Below, one piece after another: positions 52,609 to 60,884 of a stretch of DNA of 64,000 bases. The position numbers and the translations under genes are program-made. How positions within the stretch are numbered: the stretch's first letter is position 1; every line of letters starts with the position of its first letter. This DNA is from Achromobacter seleniivolatilans (GTDB lineage Bacteria; Pseudomonadota; Gammaproteobacteria; Burkholderiales; Burkholderiaceae_B): the NCBI RefSeq assembly GCF_030864005.1, contig NZ_CP132976.1, positions 1,488,001 through 1,552,000 of the forward strand, in the 5' to 3' direction. The notes below the pieces were generated by a model. The model made no database searches and had not been told where the DNA came from. It saw nothing but the letters and a program-made list of their open reading frames with translations.

Positions 52609-53325
52609 TCAGAAGCCGCGTTTTTCCGCCCGGGCCAACTCTTCAAGCGGCTTTCTATTGTGCAAGGTCCATTCTCGGCGCTTGCCCGCAACATAGCCGC
52701 GGCCAGCCCAGTCGGTCAGCAAACGGCTTAGCGTTTCTGCACGAATACCCAGTTGCAGGGCCAATTGCCGCTGGCTCAGTGGCAGTTGCACCATGGGATT
52801 GCCTTGGCTGGCGTGCAGGTTCAACAGGTACGCCGCCAAGCGCTGCGACGCCGTGCTGGACGATAGCCACTCCACCTGATTGACCCTTCCGTAGAGCTTC
52901 TGTCCCAGATGACCGAGCATGCGCATGGCAAGCGGCGCGTGCGTGGCGCACGCGCCCCGCAGCACGCTGCCCTGCAAGCGGTGAACTACGGTATCAGTGC
53001 GTGCGCGGGCGCACATCGGATATCTGCCGTGCGGCATGAACATCGCGGCTTCGGCCACCAGGTGTCCGGCTTCAAATACCTGGAAGACCCGATCGTCGCC
53101 GTTGATTCCATATCGCAAGACTTCCGTCTGTCCGCTTTCCACAAGCAAGAACTCCCGCGCGTCTTCGCCTTCGCGAAAGAACATGGTGCCAGCAGGCGCG
53201 GATTGGATTTTCGCCCCGTCCAGCAATGCTGCCTGGACCGATTGCGGCAAGTCGAGAAATAGCGGATGCGCCGCCAGGAGCGGGACGGGCGCCGCCAGCG
53301 CGGTTGCGAAATTGATATTTGTCAT
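52609..53325 (-). CDS. Crp/Fnr-family regulator (Fnr/Dnr-like)
   Basis: A 238-residue regulator. An N-terminal cyclic-nucleotide-binding-like beta-roll covers about 20-130 (FREGEDAREFLLVESGQTEVLRYG), followed by a dimer helix and a C-terminal helix-turn-helix with LSQRQLALQLGIRAETLSRLLTDWAGRG. The E-T-L-S-R recognition motif is that of Fnr/Dnr proteins, which bind TTGAT-N4-ATCAA. The cysteine cluster needed for an Fnr iron-sulfur centre is absent, so it may sense something else, for example NO through haem as in Dnr. The ATG at 53325 is preferred over the in-frame TTG at 53343. It is divergent from the ABC/TonB operon, with 35 bp between starts. Confidence 0.85.
   Translation of the reverse strand: MTNINFATALAAPVPLLAAHPLFLDLPQSVQAALLDGAKIQSAPAGTMFFREGEDAREFLLVESGQTEVLRYGINGDDRVFQVFEAGHLVAEAAMFMPHGRYPMCARARTDTVVHRLQGSVLRGACATHAPLAMRMLGHLGQKLYGRVNQVEWLSSSTASQRLAAYLLNLHASQGNPMVQLPLSQRQLALQLGIRAETLSRLLTDWAGRGYVAGKRREWTLHNRKPLEELARAEKRGF
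53312..53325. promoter_or_regulatory. Weak Fnr-box-like sequence between the regulator and ABC operon
   Basis: TTGATATTTGTCAT matches the Fnr/Dnr consensus TTGAT-N4-ATCAA fully in the left half and at three of five bases in the right half. It overlaps the start of the regulator gene, and its centre is 42 bp before the substrate-binding protein ATG. The match may be fortuitous. Confidence 0.25.
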
Positions 53326-53360
53326 TGGGGGGTTGCAGCACAAGATGGAAAGATACGCAA

Positions 53361-54386
53361 ATGATAATAAGTCTGATTACATCGATATCCAAACGCCGCC
53401 CATTTTGCGCCTTGTTCAAGCGAGCGGCGGGCGCCGCCGCCGTAGCTCTGGCGGTTGCGGCGCCTCTTCGCGCCGCTCCCGTCTATGAAAAACTGGTTTT
53501 AGCCGGGCCGGCTGCTGTCGTGTCATTTCCTTTGATGCACATGGCACACACGGGGGCACTGCGTGATCATGCGGTCACCCTGGAATACCGGCACTGGCAA
53601 AACCCGGACCAACTGCGCGTTCTGCTTGCCCGCAAAGAGGTCGATATCACCGCGGCCCCCAGCAGTCTGGCCGCTTTGCTGGCCAATCGGGGCGAATCCG
53701 TGCGGCTGGTGAACATCTCGGTGTGGGGAATTTTATGGCTGGTCAGCCGCGACCCGGCGGTGCGCAGTTTTGGTGATTTACAGGGCCAAGAGCTGCTGGT
53801 GCCATTTCAACGCGACCTTCCCGCCACGCTGATCGACCGTTTACTGACGTCTCAAACCGTGCCGGGGGTTGAGCCGGTACGCCAGCGGCGCACACGCGAT
53901 GCCCAGGATGCGATCGCCTTGATGTTGGCAGGGCAGGGCAAACATGCGGTGCTGGTGGAACCTGCTGTGTCGCTGTTGCTCTGGCGAGATGCCCAGCAAG
54001 GCTCGGGCGAGTTGCGGCGCGTGGAAAGCCTGGAGCAAGCGTGGCGTGTCCGTTTTCCGGAGCAGCCCGAGCTTCCGCAAGCCGGCGTAATGCTGAACTC
54101 AACCGTGGCGGGCGACGCCAAGCTTGCCGCGGCGGTGGAACGCGCCTATGCCGAATCGGCAGTCTGGTGCAAAGCGCAGGTGAGTGCATGCGCCGAAATC
54201 GTTCGCGTATACCTGCCGCAACTGCCGCAGCCTGCCATCGAAGACGCGATCCGCTCCACGCGCTTGGACAGCCGCAGCGCCAGCGCTGTCCGGCCGCAAT
54301 TGGAAGCGCTGTACCGGTTGCTGGGCGACGAAGATTTGCAGGCCATCGGCGGCCGTCTGCCCGACGTAGGGTTCTACGGACCATGA
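53361..54386 (+). CDS. ABC transporter substrate-binding protein, NitT/TauT (SsuA/NMT1) type
   Basis: A 341-residue periplasmic binding protein. After a basic N-terminus (SISKRRPFCALFKRAAG) and the hydrophobic core AAAVALAVAAPLRA, cleavage near RAA is expected. The mature part has the NMT1/THI5-like opening (VYEKLVLAGPAAVVSFPLMHMA) and the ARKEVDITAAPSSLAALLANRGESVRLVN segment typical of NitT/TauT binding proteins. The ligand is unknown; nitrate, sulfonates, thiamine precursors and other compounds are bound by relatives. The ATG at 53361 was chosen to give the signal peptide. Its stop overlaps the permease start (ATGA). First gene of a five-gene operon. Confidence 0.85.
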   Translation: MIISLITSISKRRPFCALFKRAAGAAAVALAVAAPLRAAPVYEKLVLAGPAAVVSFPLMHMAHTGALRDHAVTLEYRHWQNPDQLRVLLARKEVDITAAPSSLAALLANRGESVRLVNISVWGILWLVSRDPAVRSFGDLQGQELLVPFQRDLPATLIDRLLTSQTVPGVEPVRQRRTRDAQDAIALMLAGQGKHAVLVEPAVSLLLWRDAQQGSGELRRVESLEQAWRVRFPEQPELPQAGVMLNSTVAGDAKLAAAVERAYAESAVWCKAQVSACAEIVRVYLPQLPQPAIEDAIRSTRLDSRSASAVRPQLEALYRLLGDEDLQAIGGRLPDVGFYGP

Positions 54387-55168
54387 CGCGCCAGACTATT
54401 TCCGGCCCAGCGCGGCAAGTGCCCAAGATTTGGGCCGTTGGAGGCGTCATCCTGCTGCTGGGCGCCTGGCAAGTGGCAGCCAATGCTCTGGGCCCGATGC
54501 TGATGGCGACACCCTGGGCGACATTGCGCGCCTTGGGGCCGTTGATACGCGACCCGGCATTTCTTCCGGCCGTAAGCGCCAGCCTTGAACGCATTGTGCT
54601 GGGCGTGGGCACCGGGTGTCTGTTGGGTTTTGCTTTGGGCGTGCTGGCGGCGCACAGCCCGCAATTGCGCGCCGTGCTGGAACCGCTGCGCTGGTTGCTG
54701 ATGGCGATTCCGCCGATCGTCGTGGTGGTGCTGGCCATGCTGTGGTTCGGGCTGGGTTCGACCATGGTGATGTTCATGACCGTGCTGATGATGGCGCCGG
54801 GCATGTACGTGAACACGGTAAAGGGCATGTTGCAGGTCGACCGGGATTTGGTCGAGATGAGCCACGTTTACCGCTTTGGCGCTTGGCGCCGCCTGCTTCA
54901 CCTGTATCTGCCGGCACTGACGGCGCCGCTTACCGCAGCGCTGCTGATCGCCTTGAGCGGCGGCGTTCGGCTGGTAGTGATGGCAGAGGTGCTGGGCGCG
55001 GATAGCGGAGTGGGATACGCGCTTGCCAATGCCCGCAGCACCTTCGACAGCGCCCAGCTTTACGCCTGGGTGCTTCTGATCCTGTTGCTGGTAGCCGCGC
55101 TGGAGTTCGCTTTGCTGCAACCCTTGCAGCGCCGCCTGGGCATGTGGCGGGAGCCGAGCCATGCTTGA
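54383..55168 (+). CDS. ABC transporter permease, NitT/TauT (SsuC) type
   Basis: A 261-residue inner-membrane permease with about six helices. The conserved EAA-loop region is visible as VEMSHVYRFGAWRRLLHLYLPALTAPLTAALLIALSGGVRLVVMAEVLGADSGVGYAL. Earlier segments such as LERIVLGVGTGCLLGFALGVLAA and PLRWLLMAIPPIVVVVLAMLWFGLG are typical of the SsuC/TauC family. The ATG at 54383 overlaps the binding-protein stop by four bases. The gene overlaps the ATPase start by eight bases. A longer open frame from 54041 is inside the previous gene and is not used. Confidence 0.9.
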   Translation: MTRQTISGPARQVPKIWAVGGVILLLGAWQVAANALGPMLMATPWATLRALGPLIRDPAFLPAVSASLERIVLGVGTGCLLGFALGVLAAHSPQLRAVLEPLRWLLMAIPPIVVVVLAMLWFGLGSTMVMFMTVLMMAPGMYVNTVKGMLQVDRDLVEMSHVYRFGAWRRLLHLYLPALTAPLTAALLIALSGGVRLVVMAEVLGADSGVGYALANARSTFDSAQLYAWVLLILLLVAALEFALLQPLQRRLGMWREPSHA

Positions 55169-55850
55169 GCTGCACCACGTCAGTCTGAGCTACGGCCGCA
55201 CCGCAGTGCTGCAAGACGTAAGCCTGCGCTTGGAACCCGGCCAGCGCATTGGCGTCCTGGGACCCAGCGGGGCGGGCAAGAGCAGCCTGCTCAAACTGGC
55301 TGCGGGTTTGGCGCAGCCTACGCAGGGCCGTTTGCGCAACGCCTTCCGTCATCCTGTGCTGGTCTTTCAAGAACCCCGGTTGCTGCCTTGGCGCCGGGTG
55401 TTGGAAAACATCGAGATCCCGCTACGTGCCGCAGGCATGGATACCGCCGCCGCACGCCAACGCGCCCGGCATTGGCTGGATGCCGTCGGGCTGGCCGAGA
55501 CGGCCCTTTCCTGGCCGCGCGAACTATCCGGAGGCATGGCGCAACGCGTCTCGCTTGCGCGCGCCTTTGCGCTGCATGCCGATTTGCTGTTGTTGGACGA
55601 GCCCTTCAGTGCGCTGGACCCGGTGTTGCGTGCGGCCATGGCAGAGCTGTGCCTGACGCATGTGCGCGAGACGGGGGCTGCGCTGCTTTGCATCAGCCAT
55701 CACCCGGCAGAGCAGGCGCGGCTGGTCCAAAGCTGGGCGCAGGTGAGTACCGGCCGGCTGGTCTGGCCGGCGGCCGAGATCCCGCACTGCGCCACCGCAA
55801 CCTCTTCAATCCCTTCTGATACACGGCTTGCGCCGTCCCCTACGCCATGA
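55161..55850 (+). CDS. ABC transporter ATP-binding protein, NitT/TauT (SsuB) type
   Basis: A 229-residue ATPase. Walker A is GPSGAGKSSL (about residues 32-41), the Q-loop is VFQEPRLLPWRRVLEN, the signature is ELSGGMAQRVSLARAF and Walker B is LLLLDEPFSALDP, with the H-loop in LLCISHHPAEQA. The sequence is close to TauB/SsuB, which couples ATP hydrolysis to import. The ATG lies in the last bases of the permease gene, and the stop overlaps the next gene as ATGA. This supports a single transcript of at least four genes. Confidence 0.92.
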   Translation: MLELHHVSLSYGRTAVLQDVSLRLEPGQRIGVLGPSGAGKSSLLKLAAGLAQPTQGRLRNAFRHPVLVFQEPRLLPWRRVLENIEIPLRAAGMDTAAARQRARHWLDAVGLAETALSWPRELSGGMAQRVSLARAFALHADLLLLDEPFSALDPVLRAAMAELCLTHVRETGAALLCISHHPAEQARLVQSWAQVSTGRLVWPAAEIPHCATATSSIPSDTRLAPSPTP

Positions 55851-56287
55851 GCTATCCCGTCCTGCTGATCTTGCATTTGTTCGCCGCGCTGTTTTTTATC
55901 GGCACGGTGTTTTTTGAAGTTCTGGTCCTGGAAAGCGTGCGCAAGCACGTGCCACGAGATGCGATGCGCCTGCTTGAAGTCCAGATAGGGACTCGGGTCC
56001 GCAAGCTGATTCCCTGGGTGCTGCTGGTGCTTTACAGCGCAGGCATCGGCATGGCCTGGCAGCACCGGGCAGCGTTGGCGCATCCGTTTTCAAGCAGCTT
56101 TGGACTGATGCTGACTCTGAAGATTGTGCTGGCTCTAAGCGTTTTCGGCCACTTTCTGACCGCAATGACGATGCGACGCCGGGGGAAATTGCATTCGCGT
56201 TTTTCGCAACGCCTGCACCTGAGCGTCTTCTGTCACATGGTCGGCATCGTGTTGCTGGCCAAGTCTATGTTTTATCTGCATTGGTAA
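55847..56287 (+). CDS. CopD-like four-helix membrane protein
   Basis: A 146-residue protein with four hydrophobic segments. His10 in the first helix (LILHLFAALFFIG), a His in the third region (VFGHFLTAM) and several in the fourth (HLSVFCHMVGIVLLAKSMFYLHW) are placed as in CopD-like and DUF-type haem or metal membrane proteins. The function is unknown; copper, haem or electron transfer are possible by family resemblance. It overlaps the ATPase gene by four bases and also overlaps the first in-frame start of the TonB receptor, so it belongs to the operon. Its presence hints at a metal-related cargo. Confidence 0.75.
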   Translation: MSYPVLLILHLFAALFFIGTVFFEVLVLESVRKHVPRDAMRLLEVQIGTRVRKLIPWVLLVLYSAGIGMAWQHRAALAHPFSSSFGLMLTLKIVLALSVFGHFLTAMTMRRRGKLHSRFSQRLHLSVFCHMVGIVLLAKSMFYLHW

Positions 56288-56295
56288 TTCGCCAC

Positions 56296-58413
56296 ATGAA
56301 ACCCAGCACATTCCATCCTGCATTGCGCCCCTTGATCTTAGCCATCGCCCTCAATGGCGTCTGGTTGAGTGCCGCAGATGCTCAACAGACCGCAACACTG
56401 GCGCCCGTCACGGTACTGGGCAAAGACGACTCCACCCCTTTACAACCCGACCTGGCAGTAGAACGCGCGCGGCTGGACCGCGTGCCGGGGGGCACCAATC
56501 TGATAGACCCGCAGCAGGAGCCACGTCTCTATACCTTGCGCGATGCGCTGGACTATCAGCCGGGCATCATCGTCCAGGACTTTTTTGGCGGCATTGATCA
56601 GCCGCGTTTGAATATCCGCGGATCAGGCATACAAAGCAACCCCGTCAATCGGGGCGTGCTATTGCTGGAAGACGGCTTGCCATTGAACGAGGCGGACGGA
56701 TCATTTGTGATTGGCTTTCTGGAGCCGCGCAATAGCGCCTTGATCAGTGTGCGCCGGGGCGCCAACGCCTTGTCGCCCAGCGCGTCCACGTTGGGCGGCG
56801 AGATGGACTTCCGGTCTTTGACCGGCACCCAAGGCGATGTGGCCTCCGTAGGTGCGGGCAGTTTTGGGTATCGCAGTCAACAGTTGGCCAAGGGCTTCCA
56901 AGGCGAGCACTGGGACGGGCGCTTGAGCCTGACGCACGACAAGTCCGACGGCTACCGGCATCACTCGGCATCGGAACGAACCAGCCTGCAAGGCAATCTG
57001 GGATGGCGTGGCAATGGCTTCGAAAACCGCACCTATCTGTCATACACCGATCTGAAATTCGATATTCCAAATGTGATTCCACGCGACCGGCTCTATAGCG
57101 ACCCGCGCAGCGTGCTGGGCGACTACGACCAGCCCATCGACCGCGCCAACAATATCTATAAGCGCGATCCCAACCGCCAGGCCACGCAGTTCCGCTTGGC
57201 CAACCGGAGCTACTGGGGCGATGACGCCCTAAACCAAACGGTAGGCGTGTACTGGCAGACCGTGGACGACACGTTCACCAGCCCGGCTGTGGCATCGCCC
57301 ACCGATGGCAATACTTATGGCTTGCAATGGCAACTGGCCGGCAAAGCGGGCACTGTGGACTATCGCGTTGCCTTGGGCTGGGACCGCAGCAATATGGATC
57401 GCGAGTTCTACGCCATCAGCCCGGCTGATGGCCGTCGCCTGCAACGCTTCGGAAATTACGCGCTGACTGCCGAGAACCGCAGCGCCGTCGCTGCTGTGGA
57501 ATGGCAGTTTGCTCCGCAATGGCGCGCAGTTGGCGAAGTGAAAGCAGCGCAGGCCATACGCGACGCGCAGGGGCACGGCGGATCAGCCAGTCTGGATCAG
57601 GATTGGACCTATGCCAATCCCAAGCTGGGTGTCATTTGGGAACCCGCGCCTGCGCAGCGCTGGTATGCCAACGTCAGCCGTAGCAGTGAAGCGCCCACGT
57701 ATTGGGAAATCATTTCTGCCGATGTGCCGCAGCCAATGAACCCGGCTTCCGCCACCGCCGCGCTGAACAAGCTGGATCTGCAACGCGCATGGACATACGA
57801 AATTGGCGGAGATGGCCGCATGGGGCAGGGCGCCTACGCCCCTAACTGGGCGATCTCGCTGTACCGCAGCGAAGTTTCGGACGAACTGATGGCCGTCAGC
57901 AATGCCAACGGCACGTCGGCTGGCACATTCAACTATCGCGGCCGCACCCGTCATCAAGGGATCGAGGCCGGCCTGAACGGTGTCTTGCCGGCCCCGAACG
58001 GCGCCGGCGCGTTTGACTACCGCATCGCCTACACGCTTAGCGACTTCACGTTCCGGGGTGGTGAGTTCGATGGCAACCGCATCGCAGGCGTGCCACGGCA
58101 TATGGTCAGTGCCGAAGTGCTGTATCGCGTTGGCGGGTGGAAGTTCGGCCCCAATCTCCGATGGCTCGCGTCCGACACCCCGACGAACCACGCGAACGTC
58201 GCAGGCACCGAGCAAAAAGCCTATGCCTTGCTGGGTTTCAAAGTGGCCTACCGCTACGACGCGCACTGGAGCGGCTTTATTTCGGGCGACAACCTGACCA
58301 ACAAAACCTACGCCAGCAGCTATGTCATCCGCAACGTGGGCACCGCAGCGATGCCGACTTATCTACCAGGGAATGGCCGTAGCTTGACCGCCGGATTGAC
58401 CTACAAATTCTAG
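56296..58413 (+). CDS. TonB-dependent outer-membrane receptor
   Basis: A 705-residue receptor. The signal peptide ends near AADAQ. A TonB-box-like APVTVLGK follows, then the plug domain (YTLRDALDYQPGIIVQDFFGGIDQPRLNIRGSG, LEDGLPLNEADGS, VRRGANALSPSASTLGGEMDF) and a 22-strand barrel ending SLTAGLTYKF. It carries no signal-transduction domain before the TonB box, so it is not of the FecA signalling type. The start at 56296 opens the signal peptide. It closes the operon headed by the NitT/TauT-type importer. This suggests that the outer-membrane receptor and the inner-membrane importer serve the same ligand, possibly too large or scarce for porins. Confidence 0.88.
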   Translation: MKPSTFHPALRPLILAIALNGVWLSAADAQQTATLAPVTVLGKDDSTPLQPDLAVERARLDRVPGGTNLIDPQQEPRLYTLRDALDYQPGIIVQDFFGGIDQPRLNIRGSGIQSNPVNRGVLLLEDGLPLNEADGSFVIGFLEPRNSALISVRRGANALSPSASTLGGEMDFRSLTGTQGDVASVGAGSFGYRSQQLAKGFQGEHWDGRLSLTHDKSDGYRHHSASERTSLQGNLGWRGNGFENRTYLSYTDLKFDIPNVIPRDRLYSDPRSVLGDYDQPIDRANNIYKRDPNRQATQFRLANRSYWGDDALNQTVGVYWQTVDDTFTSPAVASPTDGNTYGLQWQLAGKAGTVDYRVALGWDRSNMDREFYAISPADGRRLQRFGNYALTAENRSAVAAVEWQFAPQWRAVGEVKAAQAIRDAQGHGGSASLDQDWTYANPKLGVIWEPAPAQRWYANVSRSSEAPTYWEIISADVPQPMNPASATAALNKLDLQRAWTYEIGGDGRMGQGAYAPNWAISLYRSEVSDELMAVSNANGTSAGTFNYRGRTRHQGIEAGLNGVLPAPNGAGAFDYRIAYTLSDFTFRGGEFDGNRIAGVPRHMVSAEVLYRVGGWKFGPNLRWLASDTPTNHANVAGTEQKAYALLGFKVAYRYDAHWSGFISGDNLTNKTYASSYVIRNVGTAAMPTYLPGNGRSLTAGLTYKF

Positions 58414-58621
58414 ATAAACCGCGCAAACTCAAGGTATTACGTTAACTTGGCAACCATTTTGGCGCCTATTTACTTGCAAATAAATCGTATTTATACTCCC
58501 GGCCGGAGTCGGACTGTGGTGGTCCGATTCGCATGTCATTGACTCTTGCCGCTCCACCGCTGCACTGAGGATGACCGCCAATCGTGGCGATGCCCGCAGC
58601 GGGCGCTTGGAGACTTGCAAG
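58414..58621 (+). promoter_or_regulatory. AT-rich promoter region of the FecA-like receptor
   Basis: The region between the two TonB receptor genes has an AT-rich core. ATAAATCGTATTTAT (58480-58494) is a palindrome with a 3-base centre, about 130 bp before the receptor start. Its base composition and position would suit a Fur-type iron repressor, but the match to the Fur consensus is poor. Confidence 0.35.
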
Positions 58622-60841
58622 ATGGCTGACGCCAACAATCGTAACGCCCGTAAAGGGCGCCTGATCAACCGTCAAACGGCGGCAATTGCCGCCGCGTTGA
58701 CCAGCCTGGCATCCATTGCACCCGTGTCGGCGCATGCCCAAGCAGCACCCGCAACGACTCCGGCTGAGGCGGGGGAACTGGCAGCCGTGACCGTCACCGG
58801 GGACTGGCTGAGTTCGCCCACTGAAGAAAAAGTCCTGGCCCATCCGGGCGCGCGCACCGTGGTCGAGCAGCAGCAAATTCAGGAAAGCGGGTCTAGCAGT
58901 GTGCGCGACGTGCTGCGGCAGATTCCCGGTGTGCAGGTGCAGGAAAGTAACGGCACGGGCGGCAGCGACGTGTCGCTAAACGTGGGCGTGCGAGGCCTGA
59001 CGTCGCGGCTATCGCCGCGGTCCACCATTCTGATGGACGGTGTGCCCATGGCATACGCGCCCTATGGGCAGCCGCAGTTGTCGCTGGCACCCGTGTCGCT
59101 GGGCAACCTGGAATCCGTGGACGTCGTTCGCGGGGCGGGATCGGTGCGCTATGGCCCGCAGAACGTCGGCGGCATCATCAACTTTGTGACGCGCCAGATT
59201 CCCAAGGACTTCACGACCAGCTTGAACGTGGGCAGCGAAATCTACAGCCACGGGGGCAACGTCAAGACGACGCCCAGCTTGTTTATCGGCGGCACAACTG
59301 ACCAAGGTCTGGGCGGCGCGCTGCTGTATTCGGGCACGCACGGCGACGGTTACCGGTCGAGCAACGATTCCACCGATATCGACGACATCATCCTGAAGGG
59401 CGCCTACCGCCTGACGCCCGATGACAATATCGCGGTGTCGCTGCACCACTTTGAAGGCAAGGGCCGCATGCCCGGGGGCCTGACCACCGCGCAATACTCG
59501 GAAGACCCGTTTCAATCGACGCGCCAATACGACCAGTTCACTGGCCGGCGCACGGATGGCTCGTTCAAGTACACCCATAACGACGGTGTTAACAATTTCG
59601 AGGTGCTGACGTACTACGTGGATTCCTACCGCGGCAGCTACATCGAGCAGGCCGGAACGGGCGCGACCGCCAACCAGTTCCGCCTGACGTCCGCGCCCCG
59701 CAGCTATCACTACTTCGGTTTCGAGCCGCGTTACTCCCGTCTGTTTGAATCCGGTCCGGTCGTGCAGGAAATCAGCGTGGGTTATCGGTATCTGAAAGAA
59801 AGCAGCTCGGAAGTGGCAGGGCGCACCGCCTACTACAACCCGGCGGCAGGCGGCGACGCGTTCGACCTTAAGATGCCCACGTATCAGACCAGCAATGGCG
59901 GTACGACAGCCCACGCGTTCTATATCGATGACCGCATCGACATCGGCAACTGGACGCTGACGCCCGGCGTGCGCTTTGAGAACATCAGCACCTATAACGA
60001 CGTCGTCAACTTCAACACGGCAAACGGCGCGATCACCAGCGCCACCTCGCCGTCGATTGATTCGCGCGTGACCTTGCCCACCATGTCGGTGCTGTACCGC
60101 GTGAATGAGCAATGGTCCTTGTTTGCCAACGCCGGTAAATCGTTTGGCCCGCAGCAATACAGCCAATTGGCGTCCACCACGCAAGGCTTGCATCCGGAAT
60201 CGGCCAAGACCTATGAAATCGGCACGCACTTTGCTGGCCAGGCTTGGAGCGGCGAATTCACGCTGTTCAACATCGATTTCGACAAAGAATTGCAGCTGAC
60301 CCGTTCGATTGTGGGCGAAGGCATGTGGACCGATCTGGGCGCAACCCGCCACCGTGGCCTGGAATCCGCATTGCGCTACGACCTGGGCGACTTGAGCGAC
60401 GCGCTGCGCGGATTGTCGGTCTACGCGACCTACACCTACACCCAAGCCATCGCCAAGGCAGGCGCCTTCGAAGGCCGCGACTTGCCTTTGTATTCGCGTC
60501 AGGTTGCGTCGATCGGCGCGCGTTATGCCATCAAAAAATGGACGTTCAACGCCGACGTATTCGCGCAATCCAAGCAACACTCTCCCGGTTCGCCGGACGC
60601 GGGCGCCGGTTACGTGACCGAAGAAGACGCCAGTGGCCGCCTGGGCGACATTCCCGGTTTTGCCACGGTGGCGCTGCGCGCTGGTTACGACTTTGGCAAG
60701 GAAATGAACGACTTGAAGCTGGCAGTGGGCGTCAAGAACCTGTTTGACCGCCGCTACTACACGCGCTCTACCGACAACAATGGCGGCAAGTTCGTCGGCC
60801 AGCCGCGCACGGTCTACCTGCAGGCGTCGGTGGCCTTCTAA
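58622..60841 (+). CDS. TonB-dependent siderophore receptor, FecA-like
   Basis: A 739-residue outer-membrane receptor. The signal peptide runs to about VSAHAQ, followed by a TonB box region (ELAAVTVTGDW), a plug (VRDVLRQIPGVQVQESNGTGGSDVSLNVGVRGL, ILMDGVPMAYAPYGQPQLSLAP, VRGAGSVRYGPQNVGGIINFVTR) and a barrel ending VYLQASVAF. The whole pattern matches the FecA/ferric-citrate-type receptors, but the extra N-terminal signalling domain of FecA is missing and no fecIR genes are nearby. The start at 58622 is preferred because a GGAG box lies nine bases upstream. A PepSY-type membrane protein follows 43 bp later. Probable ferric-siderophore uptake. Confidence 0.88.
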   Translation: MADANNRNARKGRLINRQTAAIAAALTSLASIAPVSAHAQAAPATTPAEAGELAAVTVTGDWLSSPTEEKVLAHPGARTVVEQQQIQESGSSSVRDVLRQIPGVQVQESNGTGGSDVSLNVGVRGLTSRLSPRSTILMDGVPMAYAPYGQPQLSLAPVSLGNLESVDVVRGAGSVRYGPQNVGGIINFVTRQIPKDFTTSLNVGSEIYSHGGNVKTTPSLFIGGTTDQGLGGALLYSGTHGDGYRSSNDSTDIDDIILKGAYRLTPDDNIAVSLHHFEGKGRMPGGLTTAQYSEDPFQSTRQYDQFTGRRTDGSFKYTHNDGVNNFEVLTYYVDSYRGSYIEQAGTGATANQFRLTSAPRSYHYFGFEPRYSRLFESGPVVQEISVGYRYLKESSSEVAGRTAYYNPAAGGDAFDLKMPTYQTSNGGTTAHAFYIDDRIDIGNWTLTPGVRFENISTYNDVVNFNTANGAITSATSPSIDSRVTLPTMSVLYRVNEQWSLFANAGKSFGPQQYSQLASTTQGLHPESAKTYEIGTHFAGQAWSGEFTLFNIDFDKELQLTRSIVGEGMWTDLGATRHRGLESALRYDLGDLSDALRGLSVYATYTYTQAIAKAGAFEGRDLPLYSRQVASIGARYAIKKWTFNADVFAQSKQHSPGSPDAGAGYVTEEDASGRLGDIPGFATVALRAGYDFGKEMNDLKLAVGVKNLFDRRYYTRSTDNNGGKFVGQPRTVYLQASVAF

Positions 60842-60884
60842 ACGTTATGGCCACCTATCTTGGCATGACCATCGGAGCATCCGC

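Noticed and set aside
54041..54382. Upstream extension of the ABC permease frame
   Set aside because: It lies inside the substrate-binding protein gene and the ATGA overlap at 54383 gives a natural start.
59009..60580. Minus-strand open frame of 523 codons inside the FecA-like receptor gene
   Set aside because: Opposite a clear TonB receptor; no recognisable motif and no promoter or ribosome binding site.
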